In this document: positions 1 through 10,898 of the stretch, one piece after another | Position numbering within the stretch: position 1 is the first letter of the stretch | Layout of the letters: every line of letters begins with the position of its first letter | Assembly (NCBI GenBank): GCA_014526335.1 | Contig: JACTAT010000128.1 | Span: 185,227 to 249,226, forward strand | Reading direction: 5' to 3' | Origin: Chrysaora quinquecirrha | Taxonomy: Eukaryota > Cnidaria > Scyphozoa > Semaeostomeae > Pelagiidae | DNA: 64,000 bases | Notes under the pieces: generated by a model | Database searches by the model: none | The model's input: only the letters and a program-made list of their open reading frames with translations | Told to the model about the DNA's origin: nothing | Program-made: the position numbers and the translations under genes

Positions 1-1276
1 CAAGGCTCAGTTTTAGGCCCACTTTTCTTTCTTGTTTATATAAATGATCTTATCGAAAATATCCACAGTGATATTAAACTATTTGCAGATGACACATCGT
101 TGTTCTCTGTTGTAAAAAGTGAAATAGAAACAGCTGAAAACCTAAATAGAGATCTTGAGAGAGTTAGACTATGGGCATGGCAATGGAAAATGCAATTCAA
201 TGCAGATAAAACCGAAGAAGTAATTTTTTCAACAAAAAGAAATAAACCAAATCATCCCTTGCTTCAGTTAGGACAGGAAGAAGTGTTAAGAAAGAGCGAA
301 CATAAACACCTCGGTATTATTCTTGATGAGAAATTAAACTTTCAGAGCCACATAAAGACAGCTATAGCAAAGGCTCGGAGAGGTATTGGGATCATCAAAT
401 ACCTATCAAGGTACGTCAACAGGGAAGTGCTTGATCAAGTTTATAAGCTTCATGTTAGACCTCATCTTGACTATGGTGACATTTTGTACCATAAGTATGA
501 TCCCGAAATGAGACAGAATTTCACTAAAAAGCTAGAACAAGTGCAATACTCTGCTGCGTTAGCCGTATCAGGAGCATGGAAAGGAACAAGTGGGCAAAGG
601 ATTCTCCAGGAACTTGGTTGGGAAACCCTTTATGAAAGAAGATGGTATCGACGACTATGCCATTTTTCAATCTACGTGTAAATAAGTCTCCGTCTTACTT
701 GTTCAATGAAATCCCTTTAGAGAGAGAGGTACCATATCGTTTAAGGTCAACTCGTTTATACGCACAACCTACTAGTAGAACAACTCGCTTTTCTAACACG
801 TACTTTCAAAGTACCCCCTTTGAATGGAACCTGCTAGACGATGATATAAGAAACTCCTTATCAATTGGGGAATTTAAGCGTAAACTCCTCCTTAATATAC
901 GCCCTCCATGTAGGTCTGCTTACAATGTACATAATGTTAAAGGTATAAGAAACATAACAAGGCTCAGAGTGGAATTCAGCCCTCTGAATGAACACCGATT
1001 CAGGCATAGCTTTGATTGTTTGAGTCCCTTTGTACGTGTGGTTTGGAAAATGAGGATAACGAACATTTCCTCCTGCACTGCCCTCTTTTCACCAATGCTC
1101 GTAGAGATCTCTTTGGTCAGATTGGAGATATCCCGCTATTGAACCTTCCAGTTTTAAACAATAAAGCATTATGTAACCTTTTGTTATACGGTGATGAAAA
1201 ATTAAACATTGTATCTAACAGAATCATTTTGGAAGCTACAATATCATACATTGAAAAAACTAAGCGGTTCCAATAA
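1..1276 (+). pseudogene. LINE reverse transcriptase, C-terminal half, frameshifted
   Basis: Frame 1 encodes RT palm and thumb to a stop at 681 (FADD motif, KHLGIILDEKLNF, RPHLDYGDILYHKYD). The protein then continues in frame 3 from about 642 (NKSPSYLFNEIP, FEWNLLDDDIRNS, ITRLRVEFSPLNEHRFRHSF) and again in frame 2 from about 1016 (a CTCGLENEDNEHFLLHCPLF zinc-knuckle-like tail) to the stop at 1276. Two frameshifts therefore break one ancestral ORF. The Cys-rich tail with LHCPLF is usual at the end of this LINE type. It would have copied its RNA by target-primed reverse transcription; this copy is dead. Family placement below the CR1/L2/Jockey level is not certain. Confidence 0.85.
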
Positions 1277-1550
1277 TATCGAAAGAATTCCAATATTCAC
1301 CCTGTGTAGCATCCTTTTTTCGGCTTTGGTATGTTTTTTTTTTCTCTACTTTTACGTTGTCTTTTTTTTACTTTACTTTGTCTTTGTGTGTTAATATTTT
1401 GTTTTAATGAAATTAACAGTAGAATTGTCTTTAAGAATGTCATTCATGTTGGCGACCAGATGACCTTGTGTCTTTCGCCATCATGAATGTCACATTAAAC
1501 ATTACTTTATTATTTTAACTAGGTTTTGTTGTTATATAAAAAAAAAAACC
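1..1550 (+). mobile_element. Non-LTR (LINE) retrotransposon, 5'-truncated by window edge
   Basis: The sequence opens inside a reverse transcriptase (QGSVLGPLFFLVYINDL, then the catalytic FADDTS box at about 85-102) and runs through thumb and C-terminal region to a 3' UTR ending in an A-rich tail near 1540-1550. Layout and motifs are those of APE-type LINEs of the CR1/L2/Jockey assemblage. The tail abuts, without a spacer, an open frame of a different transposon that is already mid-protein, so this LINE appears to have inserted into that transposon. The 5' end lies outside the window, so target duplications cannot be checked. Confidence 0.85.
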
Positions 1551-3230
1551 CCTCTGTTAGAGTCTTTTACGATCTCGCAGACCATGATATAATATCATGG
1601 GATGCAACTGGGAAGATTGTGCGCTCTTCTTTGACGAAAAAGAAATTGTTTTACTATGAGATAACTGCACGCCATCCAAAGAAGGGAATGATAAGCGTAC
1701 CATTATCAGCAATGATAAGTGATACTCATACTCTCCCTGTGTTGCAAAACTGGCTCAATTTATTACGACATAATGAGAAAGAGATTTTTGGCTCCAACAA
1801 CCTCTCACAGCCTGTTCAGTTTAACAGTGACAGAGCACTGGTTTTAGTTCTTGCTGCCTTACAAGTCATTAACAGAGAGGACATGGCAGCATTCTTGGAC
1901 AGAGCTTGGAATGTCGTGAATGGCAAAGTTACAATCAAAGAACTCATGATGATTAATGTTCATGCGTGTGCTTTCCATTTTATGCGCGACGCAAAGAAAT
2001 AATTGGAAAGTACTTCACTCGAAGAAATACAATCAGCATTTACATGTGGGCGTTTAGTTTGATGATGAATGCGACTGCACTGGACGATTTAATAGACATC
2101 TTTCAACTGATTGTTCGAGTTAGCTGCACAAAAACAGAATGCAAAGAGCTGGAAAAGGACATGAAATCGCTGCACGATCGTATAGATAGTTTCGAGACAG
2201 TTTTGAAAGAGCACGGCATAGAAATCAACTCGCGAGACTTTGATGAATCTGATTTGGACTTGACAGATAGACTGAGTACTGAAGACGAGATGGTAAACCG
2301 TTCTTGAGATTCAAAGTTTCGTGTAAAATTTGAAAAATTAAAGAAAACAACTATGGACAAATGCGCAACTGAAAAGGGAAGATCAGAAGGTGTTGCAGCC
2401 AATCCGTTATACAAGCCGAGGATTGCAGACCTTTGCAAAAACCTAATGCCTACATCACCTCTCTGGTCTGGAATGTTGTTGAACGACCTGTCCAGACATG
2501 GACGCTCTGATGCCTACAAAGAATACAAGAAAAGTAGGGTAATGATGATCACAGGCATCAAAGACCAGTACAGAACGTTTATGAATGACAACAGAACTAT
2601 AGGTACGTCTGAAAGAAGGATGGGCGTTATGTATGAACTGCAGATGAACTGGCTGACGAAGATAAGAATTGATGACTTTTTCAGGACGGTACATGAAGAC
2701 ATGATAGGACAGCAACGGACATTTGCAGATGAATATCGTGCCAAGTGCTCCAAAAGGAAGCGGGCAAAGAAGACAGTAAAAGAGTCTTGGGATAAGAGAA
2801 GAAAGGGTTTCCCAAACCGAAACCGAGAAACTGGGTACTATCAGTCTCCTCCAACAGGTAAAAATCCTATTCAATTGAATGATCAATATCTTGACACCGA
2901 AGCACAGAATCGCACTGCGGATTCACACAGAAAGAATGAATTGACTTCAAAGGTCAAAAAAGTGAAAGCTAGAGTGGGAAAGAAGAGGAAACGCGGAGAC
3001 GTAACTGAAACCCTACACGGTAAAAAGCTAAAGATAGAGGAACAAACAAGCCCAAAAATGCATCTGAGGGCAATATGAAGTACCAGGACATGTTCAATGA
3101 CGATTTCAAACAATCAATCGGAGTCAGCAGGTGTCAACGTTCTTTCTCTGTACGTGACATTGACATACACGCGTACAATCTCCCACTCAAAACTGCCCCC
3201 CCCAGCAGTTTACAAAGCAGAGGAAACGAA
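1550..3230 (+). pseudogene. MULE-like DDE transposase, 5' truncated and frameshifted
   Basis: Frame 2 (to 2002) has a candidate first Asp in SWDATGKIV, a second in QFNSDRALVLVLAAL, and a His-containing CAFHFMRDAKK stretch, an arrangement like the MULE/IS256-like catalytic core. Translation continues in frame 1 from about 1985 (IIGKYFTRRNTI) after a frameshift, passes an in-frame TGA at 2305-2307, then runs to 3078 through NPLYKPRIADLCKNLMPTSPLWSGMLL and a long Lys/Arg-rich tail. The tail appears to go on in frame 3 (NMKYQDMFNDDFKQ) to about 3230. The N-terminal part is missing because of the LINE insertion. The MULE assignment rests on spacing and general look, not on a search. Confidence 0.6.
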
Positions 3231-3252
3231 AGAAGATAGTAATACTATAGAA

Positions 3253-6200
3253 ATGTTGCTGAGTGGTTTGCTGCGTGGTCTTCCGAATTCTTCAAACAAC
3301 TGTTGGCTGAACGGTGCTTTGCAAGCTATTTGCTCTATGCATAACAGCTACAAGTTGCTGCAGCTAAAGCAGACAGATCTCTCCATTACTTACCCTCTTG
3401 CCTGTGTCTCTCTTTGCCAATGGCTTAAGAACTTGGCAGCCACCGACGAAAATCTGATATCCAAACAGATGGTCAGCTTGGAAATGATCGAGAGACTTAA
3501 CAAAAGAGAGTTCAGGTTAGGCTATCAACACGATGCCCAAGCAATCATGATGGAGATCTTAAATGCATTAAGTCTGAAGCACGATGAGCACATGTGGCAA
3601 TTGCAGTATAAGATGATGTCAACCTGCTTCAAATGCGGAAAGTTTGAAGTGAACAACAGCATTATACATGCTTCCGTTCTAACATTGGAGAAGGAAGACG
3701 ATGAGACATCCGGTAAGCTGCCATCCATACAAAATGGTATAGATAAATATTTCGATGACGAGGAAAATGCAGACATTGATTGCACATGCGGAAGAAATAG
3801 GGTGAAGGGATATGGAAAAGCAATTATAACAGCACCCACTGATTTGGCCATTTCTCTAAGCCGTTACAAGTTCAATCCAACAACAAACTTGCAAGAGAAG
3901 TCCAGAAGGGAAATTCATCCTTCTTATATCATTGACTTGACACAGCATTCGATCTCGTTTAAGGCACAAAGAAGTGGAAATGTTGCAGAGGTGGAAAATT
4001 CATGCGATGAAGTTACTTAATATAGGCTGCGCTCTTGCATTATCCATCACGGGGAAACTCCTGCAGTTGGTCACTACACCGTCTGCAGCTATATCACTGA
4101 AAATCTGGTAGCAGTTTACGATGATGATAGCCCAGTCAAGGTGATAGAGGCGGGATTGTTTCAAGACATAGCCACCGATGGATATTTGTTTCTCTATGAA
4201 AGATTAGACGTTGCTGAGTTCTTCTACGAGCAGTTCGCATCTGCTTTTTTAGCAGCTGTTTGCGCAGATGTTACACCATGTTCAAAAGATTGGTCGACGA
4301 AAGTACCACTGAAGAATTTCAGACACACTTGTCATGATTTATTGCAAGGAGCAATCGACAAAAGGACTTTCCATTCTGTCCTTTACATTGTTGCCAGAGA
4401 GTGTTTCCAACGCATACCAATCAAAGATAGCAATCTCCCCTTCGATGTATTGCTATACGATACATTGAAGGTATCAAACGTTGGTGTATCAAGAAATATA
4501 TTCAGTGTGGCACAAAGAGTTTGCGTAGAGTGTGGTCGCTGTAATACAGAAATTGAGGCTAAAAAGTTGATACATGTAGCCGAGCTAAACAACAAGCTAA
4601 TTGAAAAAGCTTTTCTGAAAAAAACCACGGCACTAAAATGCATCTATTGCCACAATTCAACAACTTTCGAATCAAATGTGACAGTTTTCGACACACCAGA
4701 CATTCTTTTTGTGAACTCTGCCTCAGTCAGTTTTACCAAAGATAAAGCATCCACGATGCTGGGAGATCTGGTAAAAGTGCACTTCAGTGATACAGAGGCG
4801 GTGGAATACAGATTGCATTGCATATTCTCGAAGAGGAGAAAGAAACTTTTCATGCGTATTGAGAACAAAATCATCACGTGGGACACAAACGAAACAGCGA
4901 CGCATGGTTTGAATGACTTCATTCAATACATTAGTCGAGGCAAAGAGATTCTAGGAAAGGAGGAGTTCACTGCAGTTCTACTGAGAGAACAGAGTATCAA
5001 AGTCAAGGGCTTGAATGCCAAAAAATTGCCAAACAAGTTTGCCGTGGAACATTCAGCAAGCATCCCAGCGGGAACAAACAGCCGTTTCAAGATTCTGCCA
5101 GGAAAAGATGTCGTTGTGAAAGGCAATCTCCTTGACAGCCGTTCCAAAGTCTACCTAAGCTCCCTGAAGCAAATGAAAACTGGAGGTCAGCTAAAAAGCG
5201 ATGTCATCGACGGCTTTATGCAGTTGGTTGCTAATACAGCTTACCAAGAGTTGGATCTTGCGGTTTTGGTAATCCCAAGCGTTAATTTAAAGGCTGCTGT
5301 AAAAGGAGAACTAGAAGCAAGAAATTTCGAATGGATCAGAAAGAAAAAAGATGACATTTCGTCCAAGCAGTACACGCACGTTACAACGGCATGGTCAGAA
5401 GACAATGAACATTGGGTGGGAATGGTTTTCGATGTCAATAAAGGAATTCTGACGTACATCGACTCACTTGGAGGAGAGCCCTTAAAAGAAGCTATAGATA
5501 GCTTTTCTCCTTATTTAAACATATTTGGGATGATAGTGAAGAAGAGACCAAACTTAGTCAGTAGTTTGTCTATATTGTCGGAAAGCCCGATCTTTGTAAG
5601 ACAAAGAGACAATGTTAGCTGCGGAATGTTCGTGTGTATGTATACTAGATTTTTGATCCTCAGCCGAAACTGCTTGCCTGTAAATGTGAACGAGGTTGCG
5701 GAAAAGAGAGTGATCTATAATGCCATTGTAAGCAAAAGGTTACAAATTTCTGAAGTCATGAACGAACAGAAAATGTCCAAGTACCTCAACAATGTTCCAG
5801 ATGGTGATCACAAAATTCGAACTTTAATAGACCCAGACAGCAAGAAAACAATGAAGGTTGGCAATAAAGAACGTAATCAGAATTCCAGCGAGGAATATCA
5901 AGACATTTACGAGAGACAGGAGGGCGACATTACCTGCGATGAAATGTACACTTGCATTGTAAGGGCAAGAGATGTGATAAGCACGGAGATGCCAACACTA
6001 ATTGATATGTGCAACGATATCACTTCGAAATATTTAACCCCCTTTCACAAAGATTTGGAGTGCATTAAGAAAAGAGAAACAAAGAGCATAAATAACCGTG
6101 CAAGAAGTCGTTCAAAATATCAATGTGAAAATCTAAAAGGGACATCCTGCATACTGCCTGAAATTATAGAACTGGAACTTATATCTTGGATCATGAACAA

Positions 6201-6453
6201 AAGGAAAGGAGACGATACAGTGAGAAGTCACAAAAGACTGGCCGTCCTGGGTGAATGTTGTGCTGCTCGAAGTCCTTATTGCAGAAAAACATTTGACTTT
6301 CTATCTGCTGTTCTCGTCCTGCACATCGTAACAACATGCGTTGCAACAGAAGAAACCAAACCATGGAAAGGAGTCATGTCACGTATTTATGGTATGTTTA
6401 AAAATTACAAAACGTATTACAATTCCATTTTTCCATTTCCATTCGAGGATTGA
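3253..6453 (+). pseudogene. USP-Ulp1 dual protease ORF of the transposon, one in-frame stop
   Basis: Frame 1 from the ATG at 3253. Ubiquitin-specific protease (C19) part: Cys box LPNSSNNCWLNGALQAI (nucleophile Cys codon 3301-3303), QHDAQ box (3526-3540), a CxxC...CxC zinc ribbon (about 3630-3790), then after the TAA at 4018-4020 the His box AVGHYTVCSYI (His codon 4072-4074) and GYLFLYER. The stop thus separates Cys from His inside one domain. A second zinc pair (CVECGRC, CIYCHN, 4530-4650) suggests a degenerate second USP unit. The Ulp1/C48 domain follows: EHWVGMVF (about 5407), YIDSLGG (about 5455), QRDNVSCGMF (5600-5630) give the His-Asp-Gln-Cys set. The 3' 770 codons after the stop are uninterrupted. 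The role (deubiquitination and deSUMOylation around transposition) is inferred. Confidence 0.75.
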
Positions 6454-6823
6454 AGATAAATCTACGCGACCCGAAAACTGGTTCCGTCATACATTTGTAG
6501 GTGCAGATACTCTAGTACAGCAGATACTTACGAATATTGTGTAACCAAATGCTCATTGAAAATCCTTACCATCAATGTTTCATTTGGAATTCCAATATTT
6601 TTAAGCAAATCACGGTTGTTTTGAGAAAACCTACTTCTATAAAAATCTGCACCACAAAAAATTGAGCATTATTTTTCTTTAGGTTCAATGTTCGAAGATG
6701 TGGAGGATCAATTATGAGGTGGAGATGTATAAAAGACATTTTTTATAATAAAAATAAAAAAGTAATACAAAAATTTCATTGTTGTTATGTTGTTATGAAC
6801 ACGCTCTGGGGAGGGTAACTTAA

Positions 6824-7249
6824 CAGTTTTTGGGGTACGGGGACGTGTCATTATTTAGGGGTACCTTTTTTTCTGAAAAGTGCGGAAATATCAATATCGT
6901 TTTTAGAAGTATGTGAGGAATTATGAGTACCATTTGAGGAAACATGCAAAATAATGGGTATTTATCCTGAGAAGTTTTGAAGAATTAAGCTTAGCATTTA
7001 CAAAATGTGCAGTCCGGACTGATAACTCTTTGGACTATCAGCCCCTTAAACATGCATTGCTTTTAATCAGATGATTTTGTTATCTGAAAACGTTCTTTCC
7101 CTTGCGGAATATTGGGATATATTACATATATTAATATTGCGGAATATTACATTCATCATGTTTGGGGAACTATTGGTCACAATTTTCAGACCTGGGCGGA
7201 ATTATGGGTCCAAATTTTGGAGTGAAATGGCACGTCCCCGTCAAAAACT
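6824..7249. repeat. MITE-like element with about 24-bp imperfect terminal inverted repeats
   Basis: The left arm at 6824-6853 contains ACGGGGACGTGTCATT and the right arm at 7226-7249 contains its complement AATGGCACGTCCCCGT (one mismatch). The match extends over a T-rich stretch (AGTTTTTG / CAAAAACT) with a 3-nt insertion on the left. The interior is AT-rich and non-coding, and holds the small hairpin CTGATA...TATCAG near 7019-7044. No clear target duplication was seen. 6454-6823, before it, is AT-rich with no gene. Confidence 0.5.
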
Positions 7250-7303
7250 AGGGCTATATATTATTATAGACCGGTGATTCAAAAATATAGATTCATCATT
7301 GAA

Positions 7304-7329
7304 CGTTTCGATCTTATGATCTTCTTCAG
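7304..7329 (-). ncRNA. Hammerhead ribozyme-like core, Penelope-like element end (left)
   Basis: On the minus strand: CTGAAGA, a short GATC/GATC stem with ATAA loop, then GAAAC, the conserved CUGANGA...GAAA order of a minimal hammerhead. Downstream (towards 7291) TTCA ATGA TGAA could form stem III, followed by TC at the expected cleavage position. Penelope-like elements are known to carry such motifs near their ends. Stem I was not resolved and activity is inferred only. Confidence 0.5.
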
Positions 7330-7792
7330 CAAACTGTTCTTTACAATAATTGGGGACCTACTTATATACCTAGATTACAACAGGGTAACAAAGAAATAAA
7401 ACCTAATTAGGGAACCTGCCTAACACAATACAATAAAATCAATTAAGTCTAAAGGGGAGGGCCGAGGAGGAAAAGACAATAGCGTCAGAAGACAAAGATT
7501 TTAGGAGAAGCAGAGTAATTAGCGTCGAGGTTGAGAGCGATTTACCGCCTGTCTCAAGAGAAATTAAAAAAAAACATGAAGACACACACAGGCGCAGTAA
7601 AGAAAAGAGTAAAAAAAACAAAAGCACAGGTCCCTAAACAGGTTCACACATAAAAACAAGAAAAAGTACGTAAAAAAAAACAAACAAACAAACAAAAAAA
7701 AATAAAAATTAAAAAAATAAAAACAAACAAAAACAAAAAACAAAAAACAAACAAACAAAAGATAGAAAAAATGCAATAATGGAATAACAGGC

Positions 7793-9006
7793 CTAGGAGT
7801 CCACAAGTCTGACATTAAGCCCCCTAGGTGCAAAAGTATCTAACTTAAACTGCCAGAAACCCTCTCTAACCCTAGAATCTCCACACAACCTGTCAATGAT
7901 TTGGAAACTAATGTCCTCCTGAAAACCGTGATGACCTGCTTCTGAAAAGTGCCTAAAAAACTCTACCTGCGGGACCAATTCCCCTCTATCAAACATTCTA
8001 CCACACAACTTGTAATTATTAAACCTATTACGGAAAGGGGTAAATGTACTGCCCACATACTGTACATCACAAACCTTACAACCCAACAAATAAACAACAC
8101 CTGAGGAATCACAACCAAACCTAGAATTAATCTTATACTCTCTACCACTCCCATGACAAATGAACCTATCTCCTTCCTTCATAAACTGACATATCTGACA
8201 ACGAGCTTTGCCACATCGATAGCAGCCCCTAACAAGATCCTCCTGCCCTTCGGGAGCTAGCCTAGCCCTGACCAACGAGTCCTTAAGATTTTTAGCATGT
8301 CTAAAAGCCACAACTGGTTTGCTAGGGAATACCCTCTTGTGCTCCTCAGATGCCTCCAACATAGGCTGAAGCCTGCTCAAAATACTATGGATCTTGTTAA
8401 GAGCTGGGTGATATGTAATTACTAACGGGATAGGGTCCCCCCACCCCGATTACGTCCACGATCAGGATCCAGCAGCATTCCTCTATCCATCACCCTATCC
8501 CTATCGATCTGCCCCTTAACAAAACCTTCATCATAGCCCCTATTAGTCAACCAACCAACCAGCTCCTCCGATCTCTCCTCAAACTTAGCATTATCCGAGC
8601 AAATTCTACGAATCCTGAGCGCCTGGCCATACGGAATTGCCTTCTTCATGTGCCATGGATGACACGACGCCTTGTGCAAATACTGATGTGTATCAGTTGG
8701 TTTGCAGAAGAGGTCTGTCTCCAAGGCACGCCCCCTCCGAACAACTCTAACATCCAAAAAACTGATATCATCTCTAGAACTCTCAGACGTAAACTTTATA
8801 ACCTGATGGAAATTATTAACATAGTCCATGAAGCTATCCAGTTTACGCTGACCATGAGTCCAGATAAAAAACACGTCATCAATGTACCTAAACCAAACCA
8901 TAGGCTTATCTACTGAACCCTCTAACAACTTCCTCTCAAAATCAGCCATAAACAAGTTAGCATACGCCGGAGCAAACTTAGTACCAATCGCCGTCCCTAC
9001 AGGCAA
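7793..9006 (-). pseudogene. Penelope-like RT + GIY-YIG endonuclease, 5'-truncated (left copy)
   Basis: The RT part (9006-8422, minus) has AIGTKFAPAYANLFMADFE, the catalytic WFRYIDDVFFIW and SFLDVRVV motifs, then loses frame in a GGG-rich stretch near 8440. The GIY-YIG part (8380-7793) has the zinc-knuckle-like CYRCGKARCQIC, then VVYLLGCKVCDVQYVGST and FRNRFNNYK, and ends LNVRLVDS. GIY-YIG nucleases nick the target for Penelope insertion. The N-terminal half of RT is missing, as expected for a truncated copy. Confidence 0.85.
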
Positions 9007-10336
9007 TGCGGTATGCGCTTGACAGTAGGCGGAATCCAGGAGTGTCTACAGGTTCGCTGGTTAATTTAGCTAAGGTTGTTTTGGAGAATAATATTTTCGA
9101 GTTTGATGGTCAGGTTTATAGGCAGAAGTTACGGACCCCGATTGGTACTAAGTTTGCTCCAGCGTATGCTAATTTGTTTATGGCTGATTTTGAGATGAAG
9201 TTGTTACAGGGTTCAGAAGATAAGCCTATGGTTTGGTTTAGGTACATTGATGACGTGTTTTTTATCTGGACTCACGGTCAGCGTAAACTGTATAGCTTCA
9301 TGGACTATGTTAATAATTTCCATCAGGTTATAAAGTTTACGTCTGAGAGTTCTAGAGATGATATCAGTTTTTTGGATGTTAGAGTTGTTCGGAGGGGGCG
9401 TGCCTTGGAGACAGACCTCTTCTGCAAACCAACTGATACACATCAGTATTTGCAGAAGGCGTCGTGTCATCCATGGCACATGAAGAAGGCAATTCCGTAT
9501 GGCCAGGCGTTCAGGATTCGTAGAATTTGCTCGGATAATGCTAAGTTTGAGGAGAGATCGGAGGAGCTGGTTGGTTGGTTGACTAATAGGGGCTATGATG
9601 AAGGTTTTGTTAAGGGGCAGATTGATAGGGTTAGGGTGATGGATAGAGGAATGCTGCTGGAACCTGATCGTGGACGTAATCCGGGTGGGGGGGACCGTAT
9701 CCCGTTAGTAATTACATATCACCCAGCTCTTAACAAGATCCATAGTATTTTGAGCAGCCTTCAGCCTAAGTTGGAGGCATCTGAGGAGCACGAGAGGGTA
9801 TTCACTAGCAAACCAGTTGTGGCTTTTAGACATGCTAAGAATTTTGGGAATCGTTGGTCAGGGCTAGGCTAGCTCCCGAAGAGCAGGAGGATATTGCTAT
9901 GGGCTGCTGTCGATGTGGCAAAGCCCGTTGTCAGATATGTCTGTTTATGAAAGAAGGATATAGCTTTATTTGTCATGGGAGTGGTAGAGAGTATAAGATT
10001 AATTCTAGGTTTGGTTGTGATTCCTCAGGTGTTGTTTATTTGTTGGGTTGTAAGGTTTGTGGTGTACAGTATGTGGGCAGTACATTTACCCCTTTCCGTA
10101 ATAGGTTTAATAATTACAAGTCGTGTGGTAGAAGGTTTGATAGAGGGGAATTGGTCCCGCAGGTAGAGTTTTTTAGGCACTTTTCAGAAGCAGGTCATCA
10201 CGGTTTTCATGAGGACATTAGTTTCCAAATCATTGACAGGTTGTGTGGAGATTCTAGGGTTAGAGAGGGTTTCTGGCAGTTTAATTTAGATACTTTTGCA
10301 CCTAGGGGGCTTAATGTCAGACTTGTGGACTCCTAG
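9006..10336 (+). pseudogene. Penelope-like RT + GIY-YIG endonuclease (right copy)
   Basis: Same protein as the left copy but reaching slightly further 5' (LVNLAKVVLENNIFEFDG). The RT catalytic box WFRYIDDVFFIW is intact. The frame is open through the GGG-rich linker that breaks the left copy (PLVITYHPALNKIHSI), then shifts at about 9850 (KNFGNRWSG versus LVRARLAPEE), and the GIY-YIG domain runs to 10336 (VVYLLGCKVCGVQYVGST). The two copies carry different frameshifts, so each was damaged separately after the pair arose or the source copies differed. Confidence 0.85.
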
Positions 10337-10784
10337 GCCTGTTATTCCATTATTGCATTTTTTCTATCTTTTGTTTTTTTGTTTTTTGTTTTTTGTTTTT
10401 GTTTGTTTTTATTTATTTTTTTTTGTTTGTTTGTTTGTTTTTTTTACGTACTTTTTCTTGTTTTTATGTGTGAACCTGTTTAGGGACCTGTGCTTTTGTT
10501 TTTTTACTCTTTTCTTTACTGCGCCTGTGTGTGTCTTCATGTTTTTTTAATTTCTCTTGAGACAGGCGGTAAATCGCTCTCAACCTCGACGCTAATTACT
10601 CTGCTTCTCCTAAAATCTTTGTCTTCTGACGCTATTGTCTTTTCCTCCTCGGCCCTCCCCTTTAGACTTATTTGATTTTATTGTATTGTATTAGGCAGGT
10701 TCCCTAATTAGGTTTTATTTCTTTGTTACCCTATTGTAATCTAGGTATATAAGTAGGTCCCCAATTATTGTAAAGAACAGTTTG

Positions 10785-10809
10785 CTGAAGAAGATCATAA
10801 GATCGAAAC
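10785..10809 (+). ncRNA. Hammerhead ribozyme-like core, Penelope-like element end (right)
   Basis: Identical core to the motif at 7304-7329 but on the plus strand: CTGAAGA, GATC-ATAA-GATC stem-loop, GAAAC, then TTCAATGATGAA as possible stem III. It lies about 30 bp inside the outer end of the right copy. The preservation of the same core at both outer ends supports a functional element rather than chance. Confidence 0.5.
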
Positions 10810-10898
10810 GTTCAATGATGAATCTATATTTTTGAATCTCCTGTTTAAATATTTTATATAGATAAAGGATAGTTTAATAGGTAGCTATCAATTTTGTA

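Larger units (their letters stand above)
1550..6453 (+). mobile_element. DNA transposon carrying MULE-like transposase, USP and Ulp1 proteases
   Basis: Three successive same-strand coding blocks (DDE-type transposase 1550-3230, ubiquitin-specific protease from 3253, Ulp1/C48 protease to 6453) are close together, with no recognisable intron signals. Their lesions are few: two frameshifts and one stop in the transposase and one stop in the protease ORF. The left end was cut off by the LINE insertion. The right terminus was not located; nothing coding is seen from 6454 to 7275. Ulp1 domains are known passengers of several eukaryotic DNA transposons (some MULEs, the KDZ group, CMC). A USP domain next to Ulp1 is much less usual as far as I know. 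Confidence 0.7.
7276..10838. mobile_element. Head-to-head pair of Penelope-like retroelement copies
   Basis: 7276-9005 read on the minus strand is nearly the same sequence as about 9140-10838 on the plus strand. The two copies meet head to head at about 9006, each with RT followed outward by a GIY-YIG endonuclease and the same 3' region ending GAATC at both outer edges. About 130 bp at the centre (9010-9140) exist only in the plus copy. Inverted, 5'-truncated partner copies are typical of Penelope-like elements. An A-rich (7564-7770) and matching T-rich (10360-10450) tract lies in each 3' UTR. Confidence 0.85.

Noticed and set aside
4141..4143. Separate 770-codon gene starting at 4141
   Set aside because: The start is GTG and the frame continues upstream in the same USP domain to the stop at 4018; it is part of one ORF.
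7564..7833. Phe-rich minus-strand ORF and its plus-strand twin at 10296-10550
   Set aside because: They are translations of the A/T-rich 3' UTR tracts of the Penelope copies.
8650..9479. Antisense ORFs (88 codons) in both Penelope copies
   Set aside because: Shadow frames opposite the RT coding sequence, identical in both copies only because the copies are.
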